A program made the position numbers and the translations under genes. Shown here piece after piece: positions 42,140 through 51,531 of a stretch of 64,000 nucleotides of DNA (positions within the stretch are counted from its first letter, which is position 1; each line of letters opens with the position of its first letter). The stretch lies in NCBI RefSeq assembly GCF_002310815.1, contig NZ_CP011033.1:186001-250000 (forward strand), given 5' to 3'. The notes beneath the pieces are model-generated. The model did not search any database and was not told where the DNA came from. It saw nothing but the letters and a program-made list of their open reading frames with translations. This DNA is from Pseudoalteromonas tunicata (lineage in GTDB: Bacteria > Pseudomonadota > Gammaproteobacteria > Enterobacterales > Alteromonadaceae).

Positions 42140-45100
42140 CAGTGATTGCTTCTGGTTTTGAATTGCTGTCATTGGGGTCTGTTTGATAACGATTGACTTC
42201 ATCGCCATCACTAAAGCCATCATTATCAGTATCGACTACCAGGGGTAATGTGGCATAAGTATTGACTTCATCACCATCAGAAAGACCATCTGCATCAGTA
42301 TCGATGTTATTGGGTTGGGTTTTATGATCAAACTCTTGTAAGTTCGTTAGCCCATCATTATCACTATCTTGCTGTGCATCTAATGCATTAAGTGAATCTA
42401 ATCCGTACAGTCTTTCCCAAGAATTGGGTATGCCATCGTAATCGTCATCCCCGTCGACATTAAATGCGACAATGGTTGCGCCTTGAGTTACATATAAAAT
42501 CCCTTCACTAAGGCTCAATTTACCCCCAACATTTAATGTCATCACATTTTGTGTTGCGATGTTGAGAACATAGGTGTTTTGAGCGCTGGCGACGATTACT
42601 TTATTACGTGTAACTACAATATTTGAGGTTATGCTCTCAGACACCTCGAATGACCAAAGTAGCTCACCTGAGCGTTCATTAACCGCTTTTAGCACTCCAG
42701 ACTCGAGTACAAATACTTTGCCAAAGCCGACAGAAGCTTGTTGATTATCGCTAGGGATTGACCAAGTTACCGCTTTGCTAGCTATGTCGTAATGGTAAGT
42801 CAACTGATTGTTTGTCGCAATCAAGGCATTGTTTGATAAAACCCCTGCTGTGTTTGGCGCGCAGCCATGCCAGTTGTCATCCTTTATAGTCTCGATTTCC
42901 TGGCCATTATAACGGTTGAGGATTGGCGTAGCTGGATTATTTAAACAGACATATAAGTATTGTTCATCCACTGTTGGCGTCCAACGATTTTCTTGTGCAA
43001 CTGAACTATAAAATTTAAATTCAGAACCAGAAAACCCATAAACTCCCCCCCCTATAGTGTACATATGACTATCATAAGGAGTTGGTGCTAAAAAGGGATT
43101 AGGCTCTTCAGGTTTAAAAACTCCCAAATATTCTTTAAAGACTAGCTCACCCGTTTGTGGATTAAGGCTTCTTAACAAAGAGCTGTTTTTATGAGCTGTT
43201 TGATAATAGACATAGCCATTACTGTATGCCAGTGAACTAATTGAATCAGCGATTCTGGGTGGGCTCTTTGAATTATCGCTGGCCTCTTTGCTCCAAAGTA
43301 ATACACCTGAGAATGCATCAAACCCATTGATAGAATACAGTTCTGTATTGCCAGTGCTAACAAAAGCCTTTCCATTTGCAGCTGTCAGCGAGCCTACTAC
43401 AGCCGAGGAGAGTTCTCTTCGCCAAAGTTCCTTGATGTTTGCATCGGCAATAAGTTGTAAAACAAAACCATCGTGCTTTGCGTTAGCTTGGTAGGTGACC
43501 CAGGGCTGGGCTTTCTTAAAGTCAGCTGAATTGTTTGGATCTGTGTGTAAATAAAACTCTTCAAGGTTTGAAAATGAATCATTGTCACTGTCTTGGTTGG
43601 CATCGCTGTTATCTAAAGGAGACAAGCGATAGGTGATTTCCCAGCCATCCGTTATGCCATCGTTATCAGAGTCAGAATTGTTCGGTTGTGTTAAATATAA
43701 GCGAACCTCATCACTATCACTGAGACCATCTTTGTCTGTATCTATTTTAATCGGGCTGGTTTGATAAGTATTGACCTCATCGCCATCGCTCAGACCATCT
43801 GCGTCGGTATCTGTTAAGGATGGATCGCTACTTGAGAGATATTCATTTAAGTTATTTAAACCATCGCCATCGTTATCTAGATAGGCATCGGTGGCATCGT
43901 TTGGATTTAACCCAAAAGATTGCTCCCACCAATCAGGTATACCATCAGCATCTGAGTCACCAGAGAGTGAAAAAGCAACCACTTCATTGTCAGCGGCTAT
44001 AAATAACGCTCCTTCGTTGCTAACCGATAGCTTGCCACCAACCTCAGTTTGCCAAACGACTTGTTGAGTCGAGATATCAAGAGCGTAAGTGTTGGTTAAT
44101 GAGCCAACAAAAACATGATTACGTGTAATAACAATGTTACTTGAAAGCAGCGTGTTGTCTGATGGTTTCCAATGCCACAATAATTGGCCATCTTGTTCAT
44201 CGTAAACATTTAACACCCCATCGGCGAGCATATAAATGCGACCGTAACCCACTGAGATTTGAAACAAGGGGTCGGATTTAACGTTTGTTATCCAATTTGT
44301 GTTTGTGCCTGATAGTTTTCCACTGGCGAGGCTGGTCCGACTCAAAAACACAACATTGTCGTCAGTCCCTAGTACAGGAGGGTGATATAGGTTCTTTGTT
44401 CCCTTTTCATCTATACCACCCATTATAGACTTGCTATAGCTACCATCATGTAAATTTAAAAGCATAATTCTAGTATCACCATGATAGATATAGATATGAT
44501 CAGTATCTGATGCAATATTGAATGCCTTTGGACTAGAACTGTCGGTCAGTAAAGGAGTCTTCCACGCGATTTCACCGCTTTGTTTGTTATAAGCTCTAAG
44601 AAAGTAAGTCGCCCTGTCGATAATGAGATCGTCATTTAGGCTCATCAGGTTGTTTGTTTCAGAAGCATCTTCTCGAGCGACTTGATATATCGGTGCCCCT
44701 GATAGGCGATTAAACGCATATAGGTCGTTTTTTGTATTAAGGTAGACATTGGTATCATCAATAACTGGTAAAGAGATTGCTTTGCGATTCTCAATTTGTT
44801 TTTGCCAGCTTAGGAGACCATTATGTGCCTTCAAAACAGATATCGTATGCTTGTCGCTGATAAAAACTTGACCAGCAGACGTGGTTACTTGTTGAGTATT
44901 ACCGTTTGTTTTGAAGCGCCAGCGTTCAGAAATATTTGCCGGGTCAATTAATGTGGCAATAAAACCGGAGCGGCTATTGCTGCCCTGAGAGGTGGCCCAA
45001 GGCTGTACAATCGGTGTAGAATTTTGATCAATTGGGTCGGTATCAAGATAAAACTCTTCAACATTCTTAAATGTATCGCCATCATTATCGATGTCTGCAT

Positions 45101-48100
45101 CACTGGCTGATAATGGGTTGAGCGCAAATTGCACTTCAAAAGCATCGTACATGCGATCGTTGTCAGTATCTTTATTGGTAGGCAGCGTATTATGGACATG
45201 CACTTCATCACCATCCGATAAACCATCTAAGTCAGTGTCTGCAATATTGGGGTGGGTTTGATATTTAAATTCATCAATGTTAGTAAGTGAATCGTTGTCT
45301 GCATCCCATAATGCATCGTTAAAGTTTGGATTTAGATAATAATGAATCTCCCAAAAGTCGGTCATGCCATCATTATCAGAATCGTTACTTAATGGGTTAG
45401 TTTGATATTTATTTACTTCATCAAAGTCACTTATATTATCTTCGTCAGAATCGGTTAAGTTGGGGTTGGTAAAATAAGTATTCACCTCTTCAGCATCATT
45501 TAAGCCATCACCATCAGTGTCGGCTTTCAGAGGGTTAGTGTGATAATCGTTAACTTCTTGGCTATCTGACAAGCCGTCACCATCACTATCGGTTAAGGTA
45601 GGGTTTGTGCGAAGTGCGAATTCAGTTAAGTTACTGAGACCATCGTTGTCGGCATCTAACAGTGCGTCATTTGGATTGTTATCGTCCAAACCAAAAGCGT
45701 TTTCCCACCATCCTAATAAACCATCTTGGTCAGTATCAGCAACCTCATGTAAGTCAAAGGTAAACCCATCGTTTGTTTGCCTGAGGATTATTATATCCCC
45801 TAAATAGGGAAATACAGCCCGTGATGCACCACTTAAATTTATATGAGCGCCTTTAGAAGGTGACGAACTTGCCCAAAAAAACTCTAGATAAGCTTCATTT
45901 TTAGTAGGAGAAGAAAAGTTAACAATTGTATCAGATAACAAAAGTGGCCAAGCTTCTGAAAACCAATTAAAAGAAGTGATTTGAGTTGGGTCATCAGTGC
46001 GGATTATTACCGCTTTTTTCGAATATAAATCGGATACAAATAAAGACTCACCATTGTCACTGATACTGAATCTATCACTTCGAGATAAGGTGGTTGAAAT
46101 TTTTTCGCCCTCAGAAAACTTACCTGTCAATTGGTCTATAACATGACTAAATACACCATAGACAGATTGAGAATAAAGGGTGTTATTTTTTTGATTCCAT
46201 ATAAAGTTAGACGTATGGATAATTATTGAGTCGGTAATATCGCCATTTTGGTTAATGAGTGATACGTTTTTTTCGCTTTTAACAAGCAAATAGTTTCCTG
46301 CTGATGCAAGTGTTTCTATTGGCTCATTGAGTGTTCGTATTAGTTTTATTTCGGCATTTAGGTCATCTAAATCAATGGTATAGATGTTATTTAGCCTGGT
46401 GAGTATGTAAATTTTGTTCTGTTGTTTTACATACTCCATTTTATATACTGGGCTTGCATTTGGCAGTATAAGGGCATTTAAAAATGATTGAGTTTGAGCG
46501 GACCAACGATAAATTTTATTGTCGTGAGCATTAAGTAAATAAACGATGCCGTTGGCATCTATTATTGTTTTTTGAAGATAAAAATTGGGCATGGTGCGGT
46601 TATAATCACATACACCATTGTTACCGTGGCTCACTAACCAACAGGTTGTATCATTCGGAAATACATCAAGGTTTAAACCTGTCGTACTATCAGCTTGACT
46701 ATATCCCTCGTTCCATGTGTTTGGGTAGCCATCGCGATCTGTATCGATTGAAGCAGCGGCATCCTCAGGAAAAGCGTCATCAATGTTCTTGACACCATCA
46801 TTGTCTCTATCATCATTAGCTATATATGGTTTGAACTCGATGTGCTGACCATTATTAATCACCAATAAGGGGTTGTTATTTAATGTAAGTAGGGCTAAGA
46901 CCTTCCCTTGGATTGAAAACTGTTCACTTTTTTGATTATCAGCATTAAAGCGTTTTAGTTCAGAGGTTGCAGAACTATTAGTATTGTTTTTTACTGTAAT
47001 AAATTCATTGTTTTCAGACCAGATTGCAAAATCAAAGGTGGACTGCAGAGTTCCTTTAAATGCTAATGTGTTCGCGTCTAAAATATCGCCACGATCCAAA
47101 ATGAGAGACAGCCCATCAGGAGAGACTTTTATTATCTTGTACCACCAACCAGTTTTATAATAAGGTGCTGCTGTATGGCTTATTTGTCCAGTTGTTTGAT
47201 CTATCTTTAGCGATTTAACTTCAGAATCAGAATCAGAATCAGAATAGAAATAGGCATAGTTATTTTTATCATTAAAAGCCATTCCATAATATTGATCGCT
47301 AGACCATATTCTATGAGTATCAACCTCCTTTTGAAGGTCATATGTTGTTAGTTCAGAAGATCCTAAAGAAAGAAAAAAGTTACCAGTATCTAAAAGTTTA
47401 TTCCCCCATGAAAAAGGTGGGTACTCAATTTCATGATCTTGATCGTTAAAGTAAACAATTTGATTGCCCGAAATCGCATAAATACGTTGGTGCTTAACAT
47501 GGTAAAGTACATCGGTTAGTAACTCAGATTTAATCTTTCTTTCAAAATGCATGTTTTGGAGATTTTGAACCAAAATATGAGAAGATTTCTCTTTAGTTAT
47601 TAAATGATAAATTATACGGTCGTTAGGTATGGCCTGTATTGATTTTACAGTAATGGATTCTGAGGCCATCCAGGTTAAATAACATTGGCTGCCGTTACCA
47701 TCTGACTCAATAGCGCATTGTGCATCATTTGGATAAAAGTCGGCATCATCATCAATCCCATCATTATCATCATCGGTATCGGCGTTGTTACCAATACCGT
47801 CCAAATCACTATCAACAGACTCCGTGGCATCAAGAGGGAAAGCATCGCTTTCATCTAGCACCCCATCGTTGTCATCATCATTATCTGCATTGTTGCCAAT
47901 ACCATCTAAATCGGTATCGGTAGATTCAGTGGCATCGAGTGGGAAAGCATCGTTTTCGTCAGGAATGCCGTCATTATCGTCATCGGTATCTGCATTGTTA
48001 CCAATTCCGTCTAAATCGGTATCGTTAGATTCAGTGGCATCGAGTGGGAAAGCATCGTTTTCGTCAGGAATGCCGTCATTATCGTCATCAGTATCGGTAT

Positions 48101-49178
48101 TGTTACCAATGCCATCTAAATCAGTATCAACGGATTCAGTGGCATCGAGTGGAAAGGCATCCTTTTCATCAGGAACGCCATCATTATCATCATCGATATC
48201 GGTTAAATTTGGGTAACCATCAAAGTCGGTATCAAGTGAAAGAGGCTGCGGCTTAAAAGTGACCTCACCGGATGCTAATTGGTCGGTATTAATACTAGTA
48301 TTTAAAATACTTTGCTCACTAATAAGCAGTTGAGCTATTTGGGCCAAGTTAAACGGTGTTTCTGTGCCTGTATTGGTCAACGTCATATGAGCGATAGGAG
48401 CGCCTAATACCGCTTCAAGGTAGCGATTGTTATTGGCAATGCCTTCGCCATCAATCACACCATCGGTCAAATCTTGAGCTAAGAGTTTAAACGCAGCGTT
48501 GTTATCAATTGCTAATTTATTCGCGAGAGCTTCAACTAATACTGCGATGGCTTCGAGCTGCGTTCGATGTTCTAAAATTTGCTGGGTTTTTGATGTATCA
48601 GACGTTAATAATGCCGAGAAAGTAAACGGGTCATAATCTTGTGAACCACCAAAATTAAACAGCGCTAAGGTTTTTGTTGTAGCTTGCAGCAGTGCTTGTG
48701 AGAAGTTGCTAGTAGTCGAGATGTTTTCAGTAACAGCATTTACTATAAGAGTGGTAAGCGCAGAGGTATTAATTGGTGTGTTATTTTTAAGTTGCTCACT
48801 TGAAACAACTGACAACATAGAGCTTAAAATGGGGGCTTGAGACGTAAGTAAATCAAGTGTTTGAGAGGTTGTGGTCACTTCAACCAAATAATGCTCTGCA
48901 AAAGGCTCAGTAATGGCGATATTTTCAAATAACGCTTTGTTATTTGAGCTCCCGGTGACAACTAGCGGCCCTTTTAAATCAGCTTTAGTCGTGTCGATTT
49001 GGTAAACAGACACTTGAGCATTCGCAATTGGACCTTTAATCGCCATACCCTGTAATTTATAGCTTTGTTTTACGATGGGGGGAATTATTGGTTTTTTGGT
49101 ATCAGACCCTCCACCACCACACGCGGTGAGTGTTAATAAAGACAATAATAATGGTGAGATTAACTTGGCCGATGCCAT
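42126..49178 (-). CDS. Giant lipoprotein of thrombospondin type 3 and beta-propeller modules
   Basis: 2350 residues, C-terminally frameshifted. Lipoprotein signal (LLTLTACGGGG), an N-terminal domain with carboxypeptidase-regulatory character (to about 310), thrombospondin type 3 Asp-rich repeats (about 313-480), then alternating propeller and Asp-rich blocks: propellers at about 480-785, 820-1145, 1390-1735 (PQQ-like) and 1890-2240 (PQQ-like), with EF-hand/TSP3 stretches (DSDGDGLSDSQEV type) between and at about 2241-2340. The Asp-rich parts should bind calcium and stiffen the chain; the whole reads as a large surface adhesin or scaffold. AAGGAAG ribosome site. It ends early because of a 4-bp duplication. 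Confidence 0.85.
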   Translation of the reverse strand: MASAKLISPLLLSLLTLTACGGGGSDTKKPIIPPIVKQSYKLQGMAIKGPIANAQVSVYQIDTTKADLKGPLVVTGSSNNKALFENIAITEPFAEHYLVEVTTTSQTLDLLTSQAPILSSMLSVVSSEQLKNNTPINTSALTTLIVNAVTENISTTSNFSQALLQATTKTLALFNFGGSQDYDPFTFSALLTSDTSKTQQILEHRTQLEAIAVLVEALANKLAIDNNAAFKLLAQDLTDGVIDGEGIANNNRYLEAVLGAPIAHMTLTNTGTETPFNLAQIAQLLISEQSILNTSINTDQLASGEVTFKPQPLSLDTDFDGYPNLTDIDDDNDGVPDEKDAFPLDATESVDTDLDGIGNNTDTDDDNDGIPDENDAFPLDATESNDTDLDGIGNNADTDDDNDGIPDENDAFPLDATESTDTDLDGIGNNADNDDDNDGVLDESDAFPLDATESVDSDLDGIGNNADTDDDNDGIDDDADFYPNDAQCAIESDGNGSQCYLTWMASESITVKSIQAIPNDRIIYHLITKEKSSHILVQNLQNMHFERKIKSELLTDVLYHVKHQRIYAISGNQIVYFNDQDHEIEYPPFSWGNKLLDTGNFFLSLGSSELTTYDLQKEVDTHRIWSSDQYYGMAFNDKNNYAYFYSDSDSDSEVKSLKIDQTTGQISHTAAPYYKTGWWYKIIKVSPDGLSLILDRGDILDANTLAFKGTLQSTFDFAIWSENNEFITVKNNTNSSATSELKRFNADNQKSEQFSIQGKVLALLTLNNNPLLVINNGQHIEFKPYIANDDRDNDGVKNIDDAFPEDAAASIDTDRDGYPNTWNEGYSQADSTTGLNLDVFPNDTTCWLVSHGNNGVCDYNRTMPNFYLQKTIIDANGIVYLLNAHDNKIYRWSAQTQSFLNALILPNASPVYKMEYVKQQNKIYILTRLNNIYTIDLDDLNAEIKLIRTLNEPIETLASAGNYLLVKSEKNVSLINQNGDITDSIIIHTSNFIWNQKNNTLYSQSVYGVFSHVIDQLTGKFSEGEKISTTLSRSDRFSISDNGESLFVSDLYSKKAVIIRTDDPTQITSFNWFSEAWPLLLSDTIVNFSSPTKNEAYLEFFWASSSPSKGAHINLSGASRAVFPYLGDIIILRQTNDGFTFDLHEVADTDQDGLLGWWENAFGLDDNNPNDALLDADNDGLSNLTEFALRTNPTLTDSDGDGLSDSQEVNDYHTNPLKADTDGDGLNDAEEVNTYFTNPNLTDSDEDNISDFDEVNKYQTNPLSNDSDNDGMTDFWEIHYYLNPNFNDALWDADNDSLTNIDEFKYQTHPNIADTDLDGLSDGDEVHVHNTLPTNKDTDNDRMYDAFEVQFALNPLSASDADIDNDGDTFKNVEEFYLDTDPIDQNSTPIVQPWATSQGSNSRSGFIATLIDPANISERWRFKTNGNTQQVTTSAGQVFISDKHTISVLKAHNGLLSWQKQIENRKAISLPVIDDTNVYLNTKNDLYAFNRLSGAPIYQVAREDASETNNLMSLNDDLIIDRATYFLRAYNKQSGEIAWKTPLLTDSSSPKAFNIASDTDHIYIYHGDTRIMLLNLHDGSYSKSIMGGIDEKGTKNLYHPPVLGTDDNVVFLSRTSLASGKLSGTNTNWITNVKSDPLFQISVGYGRIYMLADGVLNVYDEQDGQLLWHWKPSDNTLLSSNIVITRNHVFVGSLTNTYALDISTQQVVWQTEVGGKLSVSNEGALFIAADNEVVAFSLSGDSDADGIPDWWEQSFGLNPNDATDAYLDNDGDGLNNLNEYLSSSDPSLTDTDADGLSDGDEVNTYQTSPIKIDTDKDGLSDSDEVRLYLTQPNNSDSDNDGITDGWEITYRLSPLDNSDANQDSDNDSFSNLEEFYLHTDPNNSADFKKAQPWVTYQANAKHDGFVLQLIADANIKELWRRELSSAVVGSLTAANGKAFVSTGNTELYSINGFDAFSGVLLWSKEASDNSKSPPRIADSISSLAYSNGYVYYQTAHKNSSLLRSLNPQTGELVFKEYLGVFKPEEPNPFLAPTPYDSHMYTIGGGVYGFSGSEFKFYSSVAQENRWTPTVDEQYLYVCLNNPATPILNRYNGQEIETIKDDNWHGCAPNTAGVLSNNALIATNNQLTYHYDIASKAVTWSIPSDNQQASVGFGKVFVLESGVLKAVNERSGELLWSFEVSESITSNIVVTRNKVIVASAQNTYVLNIATQNVMTLNVGGKLSLSEGILYVTQGATIVAFNVDGDDDYDGIPNSWERLYGLDSLNALDAQQDSDNDGLTNLQEFDHKTQPNNIDTDADGLSDGDEVNTYATLPLVVDTDNDGFSDGDEVNRYQTDPNDSNSKPEAITERTV
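47740..48240. repeat. 105-bp tandem repeats coding for thrombospondin type 3 units
   Basis: Nearly identical 105-bp units (35 residues, core DLDGIGNNADTDDDND and DAFPLDATES) repeat about four to five times, on the minus strand. The units at 47870-48080 are closest. Repeat number is likely to vary between strains. Confidence 0.85.
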
Positions 49179-49447
49179 TGATTCTTCCTTGAAAAGTAAT
49201 AATAGGTACTAAATTTACATTTAATAGATTGATATGGTAATCGTAAGGTTATAATTTATAAAATAAATCTACCTAAGTATTTTTTTGTTTATACAATAGA
49301 TTTTTGAAATTTAGATGTGAGGTCAGTGTATAACTGAGTTCCTGCTCCATATTCAATTGTTCATTGCGTAATATTTATAAGAGTATGGGCATATATTTAT
49401 TGCTCATAAGTCAGAAACTTGCCGCTCTCATCCGCAAAGAGCATTAT

Positions 49448-49482
49448 AAAAAACGGCTAATATTTTAAACTATTTAGCCGTG
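49448..49482 (-). terminator. Terminator of the 141-residue secreted-protein gene
   Basis: On the minus strand ACGGCTAAAT..ATTAGCCGT forms a stem followed by T6. Confidence 0.75.
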
Positions 49483-49489
49483 TTTACTT

Positions 49490-49915
49490 TTATAGAAAAT
49501 TACCGGTTACTTGTGGCGTAAGGTTGCGCTGTTCGATAATTGAAGGCCAAGACCAAGGGCTGATTTCAATTATCGTATCATAGTCGGTTGGGCCGTTGGC
49601 GCAGACATCAGCTTGGCCAATAATTCGCACCGGTAACTGTTCTTTATAAGATGTTTTTAATAACTCATATTGATAGTTGGCGACTGGCGATGTTAAGTCT
49701 AAATGCCAAATTAGGTTTGCTGCTGACTGTGCACATTGTGCGGTACTTGTTGCAGCCTCCGATAAAGCTAAACGAATATAAACCGAGTGATCGTTTTGTG
49801 CTGAATTTGAGCGATGATTGATTTCACTAACTGTGCCATAAACATCATTTGCAGCGAAGGTTTGAAATGATGCCGCTGTTAAAGCAAGCAAGATTACTAT
49901 CCCTGTTTTTTTCAT
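49490..49915 (-). CDS. Secreted protein of unknown function
   Basis: 141 residues: signal peptide MKKTGIVILLALTAASFQTFA, cleaved before ANDVYG. The mature part is a compact beta-rich domain with cysteines at TAQCAQSA and ADVCANG that could bond, and a Pro/Trp-rich stretch near the end (SPWSWPS). No family recognised. It lies upstream of the giant lipoprotein gene on the same strand but with its own terminator, so it is separate. Confidence 0.75.
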   Translation of the reverse strand: MKKTGIVILLALTAASFQTFAANDVYGTVSEINHRSNSAQNDHSVYIRLALSEAATSTAQCAQSAANLIWHLDLTSPVANYQYELLKTSYKEQLPVRIIGQADVCANGPTDYDTIIEISPWSWPSIIEQRNLTPQVTGNFL

Positions 49916-50303
49916 TGTAGTGTCCAGTTTTATAGTTATTCAGGTACATTAGAGTAAAAGTGTTTAAAATTCAATCATCTTCTATTTAAATACTGATTTA
50001 AAGTTAAAACTCTAAACTTTCTGAGATAAAAAACGTATGCGATGGGTTTTAAGGGGGGAATTGATCAAAAAGTCTCTGCTAGGCAGAGACTTTTTTAAAT
50101 TTGGAGTGGGTAAGTCCCTCCAATACAGGCAGCTGTTTTAAAGGCTAACAGTGCTGGATTAACGTGCAATAGACCCTCTATTGACGCGCCAATCCGCCTT
50201 GTTGCCTTTGACAATCTCTGGCTAGCGATGAAAAATTAGCTGTTTTCTTTTAATTCAATCTGCTAGCAAATCACTTATCCAGAACAGAGGCTAAGTTATT
50301 CAC
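49916..50303. repeat. Gene-free stretch with terminator and interspersed repeat
   Basis: AAAAAGTCTCTGC-TAG-GCAGAGACTTTTTT (50069-50097) is a symmetric terminator. At 50140-50240 a repeat (GCAATAGACCCTCTATTGAC, CGCCTTGTTGCCTTTG) matches the one at about 14860-14950. Nothing else is seen. Confidence 0.6.
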
Positions 50304-51056
50304 TTATGGTTTGCGAAATTTTAAAATGCTGCGGTCGGTATTGTATCGATTTTCAGGTAAAAATACCGAGGTGGTTAAATCATCAGTAGGGCGGCGTAAA
50401 AAGTCAGCTTCGCCGACAAATTCAAACCCTGCAGCGGTGATATCTTTAATCATGGCTTGTGGGTCAACACGATGTAACTTTTCACCAATTATTTCGTTAT
50501 TAGCGCCCGCTTGAGCATTGGCATCAATGACACCAAAAACCGCACCTTTATTTAGGCGCTGATAAATTCCGTTTAAGAATTTAGCTTTGTCTATTGCAAC
50601 CCAACCGTTAGTGACATCGGCGTAATAGATATCGTGCATGCCTAAAATAAACAGTGCTGCATCGTATTGCTCTTTGCGTTCAATTAAAGACTCTGGCGAT
50701 GCAACAAGTAGTACTACATTAGGCAACCGATTGTCTTTTAAACGATTATCGACTCCTTGCTGGACAAATTTCTGCCAAGGTTCGTTGTTATAGAGAGTAA
50801 CGGAACCTTGTTTGCCAACAACATAACTGAGTAGTTCGCTGTAATAACCGCCACCGGCAAAGACATCAAGCACTTTCATGCCAGGCTTAATCTCAAAAAA
50901 CGCCATTACTTGGGCGGGTTTTCGCCGAGTATCGACTTCTTTGTCTTTGTCGCTGCGCGCTGGATTAGCGACTGCATCGCTATAAACATCTGCACTGGCG
51001 TTGAAGCTTGTACATAAGGTTGCACACAAGATTGCCGGAAGGACTTTTTTTATCAT
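50304..51056 (-). CDS. Exported class I SAM-dependent methyltransferase-like protein
   Basis: 250 residues with a signal peptide (LCTSFNASA) and a Rossmann methyltransferase core: KVLDVFAGGGYYSE (motif I), LYNNEP (motif II), VLLVASPE and YDAALFILGMHDI. Members of this family (COG4798) are predicted periplasmic, which is odd because SAM is not known to be available there; they may bind another ligand. The conserved R.P.DDLTTSVF end is of this family. Function unknown. GGAATATTACA precedes the ATG. Confidence 0.83.
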   Translation of the reverse strand: MIKKVLPAILCATLCTSFNASADVYSDAVANPARSDKDKEVDTRRKPAQVMAFFEIKPGMKVLDVFAGGGYYSELLSYVVGKQGSVTLYNNEPWQKFVQQGVDNRLKDNRLPNVVLLVASPESLIERKEQYDAALFILGMHDIYYADVTNGWVAIDKAKFLNGIYQRLNKGAVFGVIDANAQAGANNEIIGEKLHRVDPQAMIKDITAAGFEFVGEADFLRRPTDDLTTSVFLPENRYNTDRSILKFRKP

Positions 51057-51187
51057 TGTAATATTCCAAAACCGCGTTGATGTTGATTTATCATACTGCA
51101 GCTTGTTGGCAGCGCTGAATGTTTCTTTGTAACAAGGTATTTACAATGTATTGGCTGGTTGCGTTGCAATTGTGTTTGCTAACGTTT

Positions 51188-51388
51188 TTATTCGAACTCA
51201 TCTATCCAAGCCATTTGCACTGCTTCTAAAATGCGTTCGCCGCAGTGTTTGGGGTCATCTTCAAACTCGTCCAAACTCAAAATCCAATTGCGTAAATCAA
51301 CAAAATTAATGTTTTTTGGGTTGACGGCAGGGTAGTGCTCCAATAAACAAAGCGCGATTTCTTGTGAATCTGTCCATTTAAGTGCCAT
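51188..51388 (-). CDS. iscX: Fe-S cluster assembly regulator IscX
   Basis: 66 residues, the full IscX length, with MALKWTDSQEIALCLLEHYP, the FVDLRNWILSLDEFEDDP acidic patch and the C-terminal ILEAVQMAWIDEFE. IscX (YfhJ) binds IscS and iron and tunes cluster assembly. AGAGGCATACC precedes the ATG. Unusually it is not at the end of an isc operon here: the neighbours are a methyltransferase-like gene and rnz, so the gene is detached from iscRSUA-hscBA-fdx, at least in this window. Confidence 0.95.
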   Translation of the reverse strand: MALKWTDSQEIALCLLEHYPAVNPKNINFVDLRNWILSLDEFEDDPKHCGERILEAVQMAWIDEFE

Positions 51389-51531
51389 GGTATGCCTCTT
51401 TGATAATAAGTGAATAGAACAGAGTATAGAAGCTGCGCGTTAAAATATGGCTCTTAGGTATAAAACAGTGTTGCGTGTGTTTCTAAGCGGTTACACTTTC
51501 GCAAGGTTCCTAAAGATAAATAGAATTCATT

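Noticed and set aside
42126..42223. Separate gene start for the 41735-42223 frame
   Set aside because: The part upstream of 42139 is the giant protein read in another frame; removal of one GAAC joins the frames, so a separate gene is not needed.
47740..48240. Regular repeats that could suggest a CRISPR array
   Set aside because: The repeats are 105 bp, in frame and encode Asp-rich calcium-binding units; there are no unique spacers of equal length and no cas genes.
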